Shown: positions 12,612 to 22,550 of the stretch, one piece after another
Layout: each line of letters opens with the position of its first letter
Position numbering within the stretch: the stretch's first letter is position 1
Assembly (NCBI GenBank): GCA_963932465.1
Contig: OZ010799.1
Coordinates: 285,210,083-285,274,082 of the forward strand
Direction: 5' to 3'
DNA length: 64,000 bases
Origin: Maratus speciosus
Taxonomy: Eukaryota > Arthropoda > Arachnida > Araneae > Salticidae
Notes under the pieces: generated by a model
Told to the model about the DNA's origin: nothing
What the model saw: the letters and a program-made list of their open reading frames with translations, nothing else
The model's database searches: none
Position numbers and translations under genes: made by a program

Positions 12612-13355
12612 TTCTAAAAAAAAAATTTTTAATCTTTTGGATGAAAGCGTTATGAGGTATCCTATCACATGGTGAAGCTAAAATACTAAGATTCTATTTA
12701 GTCTTGAAGATTTAAGAGATTATTCCTTAATATTTAATGTTTTAATATTTAATAATGTCAATAATATTAATAATTTTTAATATTTGAAAATTAAATATGA
12801 ATAAGTTTTTCTGAGAGAGTTTAGTACCATACTTGTTAATATTTTAAACACATGGTATCAAACAGAAAATAAATCATTAAAATTTACAGCAAAAATTTTC
12901 ACCTCAAATTTCTTGCAATATAATTTTTGTTACTTAACATGTTCTTCCACTTAGCTCTTCAAATGCAATCAGCGATTCTTTCCTACAGTATCTCCCCAAG
13001 AGCAAGACCTCCTGGAGAAAATTTCAAGTTACATTACCAACTAATAAACTACAAACTTTAAATTTATGTACTCCAACCCTGAAACAAATGGTTCAAAAGA
13101 CACACAGATTGCAATAATCTGTAAAATCACAATAAAACAGCTTTTTATGTTAATATCTTTAAAATACTGTTTTTGTTAATATTTGGAAATTTTTCCAGAG
13201 AGAAACATTCGCCTTGAATACAATACAATCGATGCTGGATTTAATTAAGTGTCTGTGTTTGCCCCATGTTGGTGGCTCACGGAAAATATTCCATCTTGTG
13301 CTGCGTTTGTAGCCCTGCCAACTTGTAATAGTGAGAAGTTCCAGGCTGGGTATCG

Positions 13356-13425
13356 TTCCATGTGGTTTAGCGGTAGAACGTCAGTGCGCCATACTGATGA
13401 CCCGGGTTCGATTCCCGGCATGGAA
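13356..13425 (+). tRNA. tRNA-Gly(GCC)-like sequence
   Basis: A complete 70-nt cloverleaf can be drawn. The acceptor ttccatg pairs with catggaa, the D arm reads gtttagcggtagaac, the anticodon stem is tcagt/actga with loop gcgccat, the variable loop has 4 nt, and the T arm is ccgggttcgattcccgg. The anticodon at loop positions 3-5 is GCC (glycine). Oddly, the base before the anticodon is C instead of the near-universal U33. That favours a tRNA-derived SINE head or tRNA pseudogene over a functional gene, although all stems are intact. The A and B boxes of a pol III promoter are both present. Confidence 0.6.
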
Positions 13426-13841
13426 TATTTTTCACTAAGTTGGTCTTTGCGCCTTTTAAGCAAAAATAATTTGAAATTTGATTTTCATTTGAAATACTGT
13501 TTTTGTATTTCTTACTTTTTCAAAAATTTTATGCCCATAACGATGGTCTTAGAGATAACTCAGAGCAAAAACGCAAAACGGGCGTTTGAAACTCTGCGAA
13601 ATCTAGAAAGCATGTTTTTTACGTTTTTCTCCGGAATTTAAATTCCAGATCCTCCATTATCGTTTCGAATAGACAGAAATGCATTTAAAAAACTGTTGTC
13701 CAGTGTATAATACTCAAACTCAAAGTTTCTGTGCGGCAGGAAATGACCACTCTTTTAGCCTAAAACGTCTCGAAAATGTGACAGCTGCCGTTTTTTTAAA
13801 ACAAATGACCAGTTTTCACAAAACTGATGCATGTACTGTGT

Positions 13842-14300
13842 GACAAAATTTGCGTTTTTTCGTGATCCTTTGACCAAATTTGTGCTATTTTCGCGACCTT
13901 TTGAAGAAATTTGCGGTGTTTTTCGCAATCTTTTGACGAAATTTGCGGTGTTTTTCCCGATCTTTTGACGAAATTTGCGGGATTTTTCGCGATCTTTTGG
14001 TAAAATTTGCGGGGTTTTTCGCGATCTCTTGACGAAATTCGCGGTTTTTCGCGATCATTTGACAAAATTTATGGTTTTTTTTCGCGATCTTTTGACGAAA
14101 TTTGTGCTTTTTTCGCGATTTTTGGACAAAATTTGCATTTTCTCCGCATCTCTTTGACGAAAATTGCTTTTTTTTTACGATTCTTGGACAAAATTTGCGT
14201 TTTTCCCGCTTATCCTTTGACGAAATTCGCGATTTTTCTGCAACCGATTCACAAAATTTATCTTTTTCAGCGACCATTTGTCAAAATTCGCGATATTTTT
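13842..14300 (+). repeat. ~35-bp degenerate minisatellite
   Basis: About 13 diverged units of the form ttttcgcgatcttttgacg plus aaatttgcggtg. Open frames crossing it on both strands arise because the unit is stop-poor. They have no protein signature. The same unit, mostly in opposite orientation, fills the 49674-52787 element. The flanks 13426-13841 and 14301-14894 hold nothing recognisable apart from a 10-nt C run near 14533. Confidence 0.85.
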
Positions 14301-14894
14301 ATGTCCGCATTTTTGGATTGATGACCGATTTTTAAAAATTTTCAGAAAATTCGGGACAGAATCGCCCCTAAGTAGAATTTTATTCAACAAATCCCCGGAT
14401 TCCGAATAAGCCAAAAAGTTTTAATATTAAGTTTGGTTTCGATTCATTAAAGCGGCTAATTTTCTCAACTAGTGATTCATATAAGCGGTAATCATACTAA
14501 TTATTTTAGCTCTGGGAGGGGTTTTAACACCGCCCCCCCCCCTACGCTGCGCCAGTGCTTAAATATTAGGGGCCGTTACGATCTATAATACCGTTTTTAG
14601 ATAGAAAGTTTGTAGAGGAAAAAAAATCATCATATTAATACAATTAATAGTTACAATTTTGAATTAAACTTTGTATAACTTTTGCAATTTAATTTACTTA
14701 TTATGCAATTTACTTTGAGAAAGCATGCAGATTAAAATCATTATAAATTTGCTGTTTAGTGTGCTACAGAATAATTCAAAATTAGTTTCTGGATAGTAAA
14801 ATAATTTGCAAGTCACCAAAATTAATGCTGAGTAAAGAATAATATACATATAAAAGGTCTTTTACTCGGTAATATGAATATGTAAATATACTTT

Positions 14895-14975
14895 ATAACA
14901 AGTTTTATAGAATTAAACATAAGTTTTCCTATAATATACGTTAGTTACAAATGCAATGCAATTTTTATGCTATAA
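14895..14975 (+). repeat. Interspersed repeat, copy 2
   Basis: Same ~80 bp as 5107-5187. It is interrupted on its right by the fold-back element that starts at about 14982. Confidence 0.75.
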
Positions 14976-14981
14976 TACGGG

Positions 14982-15863
14982 GTTATTACAAATGAATCAT
15001 CGGGTTTTGATACGTTACAACGTGCAAACTAGGGAATGTGTATGTTTCCATGAGAACTCAAACGAGAGGGCATTAACTACAGTTTCACGCCGCGTATCTG
15101 TCATCCACTGTCATATTCAAAATGGCGGCTGGGCAGCAGACATTTTCCACTCAGTCGACTGTGGAGTGGAAAGTTCGCGGCTAGCGCGATTTGTTAATTT
15201 CTTGAGACTACGAATGAAACTCTCTCTAACTCGGTCCACTGTTTCTTAAGTAACGCTTGGTCGGTCGGAACTTTTGCCTTTACATAAACAACCGGTTTCT
15301 TTGAACTGTCGATACCAGCACAGAATGCTTTGTTGGGTTGGTGATTTGCATTTGTATGTCTTCCAGAATGCTCTCTGAACGGTTATAAGCGATTCACACT
15401 TTGAAAATCCTAGTACACAAAACGCTTTCTGCTGCCCAGTCGCCATTTTGAATATGACGTTCGCGCAGCAGCCATGGCAACTACACGCGCATGACACATA
15501 CGCAGTGCGAAACTATAGTTAACGCCCTCTCGTTTGAGTTGTCATGCACTGTAAAAAAACCCATTGTAGATTTGTCAGCACAAACTGTTGGCGTCCGAAT
15601 TGCCAGCACTTCAGTGTAGCGAACTAGTTGCGAACTTCAATAAGTTGTTAATTTTACGCAACTGTACGTTACTGTATTTTTCATGTTTATATAGTCAAAA
15701 CCAAAGAAAGCTACAGTACATTCGACTGTGATCGAGTTTGAGCACGAGATGAACAGTACTTTGTACTGTAAAAATGTCGTTTTTTTTTCCAGTGTGGAAA
15801 CATATACGTTTCCTAGTTCGCACGTAGTAACGTATCAAAACCCGATGATTCATTTATAATAAC
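14982..15863. mobile_element. Fold-back DNA element carrying a DUF4817-type transposase start
   Basis: The outer ends are inverted copies: gttattacaaatgaatcatc on the left and its inverse on the right, continuing with gggttttgatacgtta. The left arm extends inward through actcaaacgagagggc and attcaaaatggcggctgggc. These are inverted copies of the right-hand 5' leader and start of the transposase frame at 15246-15432. The arms are therefore much longer than the terminal repeats, giving a fold-back architecture. The transposase is represented only by its N-terminal part, so the copy is non-autonomous. The target duplication is not resolved. Confidence 0.75.
15246..15432 (-). pseudogene. DUF4817-type helix-turn-helix transposase N-terminus
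   Basis: The minus-strand frame starting at the ATG at 15430-15432 reads MATGQQKAFCVLGFSKC and includes the motifs TVQRAFWKTYKC and RQFKETGCLCKGKS. This is the pattern of the DUF4817 helix-turn-helix domain found at the start of a family of arthropod transposases. A TAA closes the frame at 15246. The same frame continues beyond with VDRVRESFIRSLKK, typical of the next segment of the family, and then runs into the inverted left arm. No catalytic domain is present. The ATG is chosen because the inverted copy of the leader in the left arm also ends at this start. Confidence 0.75.
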
Positions 15864-16613
15864 ACTGTATTTAAATTTTGTGGTGTAATTCTGATATTTT
15901 CAAAGGAGAAATTTTTCATTTCAAGTTTTTTTATTTTAAATTGCGGTTTACATGATATCTTTGTTGCAGTCATACAAAATCAAAGGATAATAATTTTTTA
16001 TTAATAAAATGCAAAAATCATAAAATGATACATTTTTCTTTTAAGTCAGTAAAATATTTTTTATGTACAATTTTCATGATTAAGTGTTACCAGAAAATGC
16101 AGCTATTTTGATAGGTTTTTTTGCTATGAACTTAAAATTAAAAATAAAGAACCGGGCTAATACCTTTGTCAACGAGCATTTTTTTTTCTTATTTTCATTC
16201 ATATTTATTGATCATGTGGAATTTTTCAATCTGAGAAATAAAATAAGGAAATACCTAATGACATTTGATGCTGCCATCTGTAATCAAAAATTGGAACTAC
16301 ATCTAAATCACGTGATGCTTAAGTTGGGAGCACAACGCCGCGGACCGAGTACTATTTTTGGGTACAAGTCCTGTGATTGAAAGCCTATCTTCATTCTTCT
16401 CCTCTATATTCTATCTTCATTACCCAAACTTCTAAACACTGTTTTGAAGATTTTTGCTTCACATTCCGTCAATTTTGACGAGTTTATACACTAGTATATA
16501 TATATTAAAACCATTATAAAAAAGGATTTTCTTAGTGTTCTTTTTTAATTTTTCAGTTAATATTACACCATTTTCATGTAATAAACAGAAATTTTTTCTA
16601 CCATTTGCTACTA

Positions 16614-17283
16614 CAGTAAAGCATCGTTTATACGTTTCTCATTTATACATCGTTTCTGTCCGGTCTCGATACATCCCTATGTATTTTAATGTTTCGTTTA
16701 TGCGTCGCATAACTTCAGTTATACGTCTTTTTTTTCATGCCGTAACCGATTTTCTCAAAATTTTTTTACCCAGCGTCATTATTTTTTCTTTTCTGCTAGA
16801 AATATTAAATAGCGAAGAAGAAGAAAGTGAAGCTATCCCACTTTCTTTCAAAGATGCGTTGCTTAGAACCTTGTTTGTTTTTCACAACACTAGTGAGAAA
16901 ACTTTCCAGGAACTAACTGCATACTTACCGATTAAAGATTATTTTAATTAAAGTCTATTTGTACGTTTGATAATAGAATTTTAAAAAAGTGTAATTCAAG
17001 GTGTGCAACTGATATAAGGTTTGATAATTCTCATTTTTATTTTTCAATTTTAGAAATTAATATTTAATACTTTTTTCAAAGATTTAACTTTCTTTTTCCA
17101 ATATATAGTGCATCTTAAACAACCGAAAATGGCAGCAAAATTAAATTTGTATGATTACAGCGTTATATTTCTACAGACAATGATTTTACACCTTAAGAGA
17201 CTACAATTTCGATTGTACGTCTTTCACAGTTATACGTCGTTTTAGAACGGTGTTCTGAAAGACGTATAATCAGTGCTTTACTG
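16614..17283. mobile_element. pogo/Tigger-like element remnant
   Basis: The ends are inverted: cagtaaagcatcgtttatacg on the left, with the right end the inverse of cagtaaagcactgattatac, both containing the CAGTAAA start and TATACG core typical of pogo/Tigger TIRs. The left end is preceded by TA. On the right the expected TA reads CA. About 670 bp. The frame inside (to about 16951) ends in an acidic EEEESE segment and a region like transposase C-termini, but no DDE catalytic block remains. Sequence between 15864 and 16613 is AT-rich and unremarkable. Confidence 0.6.
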
Positions 17284-17312
17284 CACCAGAAATGTTTTAG
17301 CTTACCTTTATC

Positions 17313-17662
17313 CAGGGCCCTCGCTAAGGGCGGGGCAGGGGGAGCCTCCCCCCCCAAATGATCTCGAATGCTGTTACACTTGGCAAATTTACAAACTTAG
17401 TTGGCAAATTTGTTTAAAACTTCAATAAGAACTACAATACATTGTCTATCTCTGATAGATTTGCCAAAAATTACAAATATAATTGAAATATAATTAAACT
17501 TTTTACAAATAAGAACTACATTGCATCTTCTAATTGTGGTAACTTGGCAAAATTATAAAACTGGTTGGCAAATACTAAAATTTGACTTGGCAAATACTAA
17601 AATTTGACTTGGCAAATTAAGGTCGTCTCCCCCACCAATAAAAAGTCTTCGCAATGGCCCTG
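17313..17662. mobile_element. hAT-type MITE (CAGGGCC ends)
   Basis: 350 bp with ends cagggccctcgctaagg and, inverted on the right, cagggccattgcgaag. An 8-bp duplication with one mismatch flanks it: cctttatc (17305-17312) and cccttatc (17663-17670). The interior carries repeats of acttggcaaat. Ends and 8-bp duplication fit the hAT superfamily. No coding capacity. Confidence 0.8.
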
Positions 17663-17927
17663 CCCTTATCTTTTTTCCGTTATGAATTATCAGGCCCATG
17701 ATTGTTGTGGAGGGATGGGGTGGGATTCAAAGGAAACTTGGGTCCGAGCCGGAAGGAACCCTGCTAGAGACCTCCTATGACGATTTAATTATACAGATTG
17801 AGGCGCTGATTAAATCATGGGCCGTCACTATGGGGCCTCTGACTTTTAGGGGCCCCACACTTGGAATGCAGCTTTCATAAACCTGATATTTTAAACGTAT
17901 TTTTACTTTGTTACTAATTACCTATGC

Positions 17928-18093
17928 CACGGATGGCCAACCTGCGGCACGCGTGCCACAGAGATACCAGTATTTATATACAGAAAAAAATACGTTTTTT
18001 AATGACAGAAGGTCTGCAATTTAAAAGGACAAAATTATAATTCTTAGAAAACGGTGTCAAGTGAATTTTAGACAAAAAGGTTGGCCACCCCTG
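17928..18093. mobile_element. hAT-type MITE, 166 bp
   Basis: Left end cacggatggccaacct and right end the inverse of caggggtggccaacct. Perfect 8-bp target duplication acctatgc (17920-17927 and 18094-18101). Short non-coding hAT derivative. Between it and the previous MITE (17671-17919) lies a stretch with inverted ggcccatgatt / aatcatgggcc at 17692 and 17813 that may be another small element. I could not confirm its ends. Confidence 0.9.
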
Positions 18094-18476
18094 ACCTATG
18101 CTAATAAAAGAAAGTTGCGCTCCGTGTGCGATGGCTAGCAAAATCTACCGCACGTAGAAGTCTGAAAATTCGGGTGATGATAGTCTAAGCCAGTTCCTGA
18201 TGCACCTGAGGATCAGATTTTTATTTTTTTAAGACCCTGGTCCTCTGCCCCGTTCAAATTTTTAATAGCTTGCAACCTTTTTATCCAACCTACCTTGTTT
18301 TTGGAGCCCTTCTTCATTTAGTTGTCCCCCTTTCTACATTTCAGTTAAGATCCGGGTCCGGTACACGGCCCTTGAAGTTTTTGCGCCCTAAATTGTTAAT
18401 AAATTGTTCCCTTTTAATCCAACATTCGTTTTTTTAGGGTGGGGGGGGGGGCGCTTTTTTAGGTGCGTTCGTAATT

Positions 18477-18863
18477 ATATAAATACGTAGCACCTATAGT
18501 CATCGTCTGGTCCGTCCGCCTGTCCACATATTACCAGCGCAAAAACTACCCAACCAAAAAGTTTAAAATTTAAAATATGTAATCGTTGCAGAAGTCATAA
18601 AATGATATACGGGGCCACGCAAAGAATTGGATACATGGCCGTCTATGGAAGATAATCTCTGGAAGTGTGATTTCAGTAGTGTTAAGCGTTATAGTTTATT
18701 TACAGAGACACTCAAAAGTATTCCATTACATTATGGTCTATGGGGAAATGTCGTTATTATTATATAAATACGTAGCACCTGTTAGTCATCGTCTGTCCGC
18801 ATACAACAGCGCAAAAACTACCCAACCGAATGGTTTGAAATTTAATATATAGAATCGTTGCAG
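18477..18863 (+). repeat. Direct repeat pair with a widely shared motif between
   Basis: 18477-18591 and 18761-18863 are diverged direct copies (ataaatacgtagcacct, gtcatcgtctg, agcgcaaaaactacccaacc, atcgttgcag). Between them, gtttatttacag, actcaaaagtatt and ttacattatggtc occur in order, and the same order recurs at 42790-42835. The parent element is not identified. The preceding 18102-18476 has an 11-nt G run near 18441 and nothing else I can name. Confidence 0.6.
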
Positions 18864-18939
18864 ATTTTTGTCAAGCCATTTCAAATTTTAAAAAAATCGA
18901 ATCAAAACTTAAAAAAATATTAATAAAAGTTTTCTTTAA

Positions 18940-19097
18940 ATCCTATCATCCGCAATTAATTCAATGATACCTCATGATAGGTAACCATTCTATGTTGCCA
19001 TAGTGATTATTCGATTAAATCCTATCATACGTATAATTAATTCAATGATATCCCACGATAGGTAATGATTCCAGGTTGCCATTGTGATTGCGTCCTA
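18940..19097 (+). repeat. Tandem duplication of a ~75-bp unit
   Basis: Two diverged adjacent copies share aaatcctatcat, aattaattcaatgata, cgataggtaa (or atgataggtaa) and ggttgccatagtgatt type blocks. Confidence 0.7.
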
Positions 19098-19145
19098 TTT
19101 AAGATGGAATTTTATATCCAACAATTTTTGAGCACGAGAAAACTA

Positions 19146-19745
19146 TTGGGCTAGGTCACCGTCACATGTATGAGAAATTTCGAAATTTCATGTATGGGTC
19201 ACTTTGGGTCAAGCCGATTTTATCTAAAAAACGCCTTTAACGATTTCGACTAAGTTTTGTATTCTATCGTTTTGGATTACGAAAAGCTGATTTGGATTAA
19301 GCTAAGTCATATGTTAGAGAAAATTCGATTAGTGGGTCATTTTTGGGTTACTGTGGGTCAAGCTAATTTTATCTAGAAAACGGCTCTAACAGTTTTGAAG
19401 AAATTTTGTAATCTATCGTTTTCGGGCACAAGAATACCATTGGACTAGGTCGCATGTTCAAGAACATTCGATTAGTGGGTCACAATGGGTCAGGGTCAAT
19501 CTAATTGATCTAAAAAACGGCTCAAACGATTTTGACAAAATTGTGTATTATACCGTTTTCGGTCTTGAGCAGACCACTCGACTGGGTTACATGTTCGAGA
19601 AAATTAGATTAGTGAGTTATTTTGGAGTCACTGCGGGTCAAGCTAATTTTATCTATAAAACGGCTTAAATGATTTTGACTAAATTTTGTATCTACCGTTT
19701 TTGATTAGCGGACCATTGGACTTCAGTCACATGTTCGAGTAGATT
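19146..19745 (+). repeat. Satellite of about 143-bp units, ~4 copies
   Basis: Repeating landmarks are ctaggtcacatgttcgaga, agtgggtcattttgggt, aagctaattttatct, aaacggct and tttgactaaattttgtat. The first landmark recurs at about 19151, 19302, 19445, 19582 and 19721, giving spacings of 151, 143, 137 and 139. The array ends where the truncated BEL-1 5' LTR begins. It is unrelated in sequence to the 145-bp satellite at 44 kb. Confidence 0.8.
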
Positions 19746-19759
19746 TCTTAAGTGCGTAT

Positions 19760-20019
19760 TTCGGTCTGCATCGTCCCGTCCCGAGGGAAAACATTTAGAA
19801 CGCAGTTGGATTCCAGCGAAAGCTGAGGTGCTCTTGTTTGATTATGTGATCCGGCAAAAGGGCCGTGTATTAGTTATAAATAAGTTTGTGTCGTCTTTTA
19901 GTGTACTATGTGTTTGTGATAATAAACTGTTAAAAAGTGAATACGAGGACCTTCTTCAATGCGTGGAATAATATTTAAAAATAATTAAATTCTGATTGAA
20001 TGATGCCAACGTTCTTTCA
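19760..20019 (+). repeat. BEL-1 5' LTR, truncated at its start
   Basis: From tttcggtctgcatcgtcccg it matches the 3' LTR at 58617 onwards. The first ~45 bp of the LTR (present at 58575-58617) are missing here, replaced by satellite. Relative to the 3' LTR copy it also lacks a 26-bp stretch lying between two ggattccagc repeats. It ends ttctttca immediately before the primer-binding site. Confidence 0.75.
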
Positions 20020-20037
20020 TGGTGACGCCAAGACGTG
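20020..20037 (+). promoter_or_regulatory. BEL-1 primer-binding site
   Basis: tggtgacgccaagacgtg directly follows the LTR end. TGG at the start pairs with a tRNA CCA 3' end, as expected for the minus-strand primer site. Confidence 0.6.
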
Positions 20038-20141
20038 ATACTAGCAACCTTGGAATATTATCTGATGTCAGAGCGATTCGATTCAGGTAGGTCCCTTTAA
20101 TTATTTGATTTTGATTTGGGAAAATTGTAAATATTTGAATT

Positions 20142-21634
20142 ATGGATATAAAAAATGTAAAGGCTAAACGATCCACTGTCAGGGAATTATTTACAAAATT
20201 AACCACAAAGCCTTTATACAAAACGATACAATCTTCTAACACTATACGATACAAAATCCGGTCGATGAAAATTACTTAGTTGAAAATAAAATCGAAGAAC
20301 TTTATGATTTAAAAAACCAGTTAGATGAAAAGCTTAAAGAGCTAAAAGAATTAGATAATTCGGTTGAATTCGAAATCGATACCAAAGATCTCAAAAAAGA
20401 AATAACAGCCAGCGATAAATATCGCGAAACCGGCATAACCTTTAAAACGAAATTAGATAGATGCTTAAAATCTTTGGAGAAGGAATGCCACTCCGAAATG
20501 CGAACCGAAACTAGTCGCCATGATGAAGGGCTGTCTGTTCGGAATGAAAATCAAACTCTTAAATTACCCCGACTAAATATATCTGTATTTAATGGAGATT
20601 GTAGTGAGTGGTTAGATTTTTGGAATTCATTTGAAGTAGCGATTCATAACAATAACGCACTGCGTAAGATAGAGAAATTCGCGTACATGAAAACTTATTT
20701 GAAAGGAACTGCTCTGTCAGCAGTGTCGGGATTCGCTTTAACTAATGAAAACTACGATTCATCAATAGATTTACTCAAAACCCGGTTTAGTCGTTCAGAC
20801 CTGATTATTAGCTCGCATATGAACAAACTATTATTGATTAAACCTGTTAAAGCGATTTCTAATATAAAAGCGCTCAGGAAAATGTACGACGCTATTGAGA
20901 TACAAGTTAGATCACTACAATCGCTAGGGGTAGCCGCAGGAACGTATAGTAATTTACTTTGCCTTGTAATACTGCAAAAAATTCCCGATGAAATAAATTT
21001 GCGATATAATCGACAACGGAAATCCGAAGATCTTTTTGATATAAGTGATCTGATGGAATTTTTGAGAAAAGAAATTCATTGTCGTGAAACATCACTTTTG
21101 CTATCAAATCAACAGAGTAGTGGTTCGAAAAATTTAAAGCTAAAGCAAGCGAGTAATAATCCTTACGATCCTACTAATTTCAATAAACACAGGAATTATA
21201 ATCAGCCGAAAAAATATAACGCCACAACTTCTACCTTCCTCGCAAATGCAGGAAATAAATGTATATTTTGCTCGGATAAATCCCATTCGAGTGAAAATTG
21301 CCATTTAAATGTCACTGACAGAAAGCGAGCCTTAATGACACAAGGGCGCTGCTTTGCCTGCCTTGCTCGACGCCACTTAATTAAAAATTGTTGGAAAAAA
21401 AACAATGTATGTCGAATTTGTAAATTACCTCATAATGTGTTAATCTGTGAGTCTCAAAACTTAAATCCCTCCTCTTCTAATGATATGAGTGATGATTCAC
21501 TAACAGTAAATAGTCTGCTTTGTAAAGAAAAAAAAATAATGAATAGAAATTCGAATTCCGTCTTTTTGCAAACATTTTCTGCTTTAGTTGAATCAAGGTC
21601 AAATGAGAGAAAGTTAATCAGATGTTTACTTGAC
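20142..21634 (+). pseudogene. BEL-1 gag (broken)
   Basis: Gag begins at the ATG at 20142. That frame closes near 20274 and the reading continues one frame over from about 20240-20265, so an indel lies there. The main open stretch from 20474 contains the DUF1759 capsid-like region (LPRLNISVFNGDCSEWLDFW, about residues 31-50 of that frame). Three nucleocapsid zinc knuckles follow at about residues 263-325: CIFC...H...C, CFAC...H...C and CRIC...H...C. Gag would assemble the cytoplasmic particle and bind RNA. The frame runs into the protease, where a 13-nt G run (21635-21647) breaks it. BEL-2 shows the intact counterpart. Confidence 0.85.
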
Positions 21635-22342
21635 GGGGGGGGGGGGGTCAACCAGGACTTTCATTCCGAAGGAAATAGCTGATTTATTGAATTTGAAAGT
21701 CATTAAAAGAGAATCTCTTATAATTTATCCCTTTGGAAATAAACAGTCTGAAAAACAAGTGTACGATATCGTAGAAGTAGTATTGCGAAGTAGAATTAAT
21801 CCTAATCAAAAAATAAATAAAAGCGGTCGTCATAAATTCTATTACATGCGGAGACATAGAGACGCCTTCGAGCTGGATACGGCATGTTGCGTTTGAAAGA
21901 GAAATTAAATTGGCTGACTTTGGTAATACGACAGAAGTGCATATTTTGATAGGCGCGGATTATATTTGGGAAATTTTAAGTGAAACAAATATAAGATTCA
22001 GTAATATATTGGTGGCGACAAATAGTACCATATTTGGACATGTAATTCAGGGTAAGGAAAGGGAATCGAATTCTAAGGAAATTCATGTTAGCCATTTAAC
22101 GGTCGCTGATGATGAACCGGATTATGGGAGAATTAAAGATTTGTGGGAATTAGAAGCAATAGGAATAAATGTAAAAAATGATGTTTCACGTACAATGGAA
22201 GAAATTTTAGGACAATTTAGTCAGAATACAACGTATAATGATAAAAAATATGAAACGCGATTGCTCTGGAAGAATGATTTTTTGGAGTTAAATAGTAATT
22301 ATGAAATTGCTAGGAAACGTTTATTCAGTTTAAACAATACAT
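21635..22342 (+). pseudogene. BEL-1 aspartic protease and pol N-terminus (broken)
   Basis: The LLD start of the protease active site is followed by a G13 run in place of the usual T/S-G codons, then STRTFIPKEIADLL in the shifted frame. A second frame change falls near 21865, after which ADFGNTTEVHILIGADYIW, the conserved GAD block of the DUF1758 protease domain, reads clearly from 21910. The segment ends with the RxLFSLNNTF region just before the MITE at 22343. The protease would have matured Gag-Pol. Loss of the active-site triad by the G run makes it non-functional. Confidence 0.82.
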
Positions 22343-22550
22343 TTAACCCTCCGTCTACCAGACGGGTCCATTGGACCCGACAGGTACATACAAAATATTC
22401 ATTCAAACCAGAAATTTCTTTAAAATAAACTAAGTATATAAACCAGACAAAAATAAGGTAAATAAATAAGTTAAATAGTTTTAAATAAAAATTCTGGTGT
22501 AGAACGTTTTATTAAAACTTGAATAAAATTCCCGGTAGATCTAGGGTTAA
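22343..22550. mobile_element. TTAA-bounded (piggyBac-type) MITE inside BEL-1 pol
   Basis: A TTAA at 22343-22346 and another at 22547-22550 bound a 200-bp insert whose left end is ccctccgtctaccagacggg. The right end inverted is ccctagatctaccggg. If the insert and one TTAA are left out, the BEL-1 reading frame continues without a gap, which fixes the boundaries and shows that it arrived after BEL-1. TTAA duplication is diagnostic of piggyBac-type transposition. The end resembles the left end of the element at 40880-41127. Confidence 0.88.

Noticed and set aside
13842..14300. CRISPR-like array
   Set aside because: Units are diverged and contiguous with no unique spacers, and the DNA is eukaryotic.
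13796..14335. Lysine-rich and phenylalanine-rich open frames
   Set aside because: They follow the 35-bp minisatellite on either strand. The same applies to frames in 50097-52469.
16535..16951. 138-codon frame as a host gene
   Set aside because: It lies across the left TIR of a pogo/Tigger-like remnant and its only protein-like part resembles a transposase tail.
17690..17825. Small MITE with ggcccatgatt inverted ends
   Set aside because: Only 11 bp of inverted sequence and no target duplication. May be chance.
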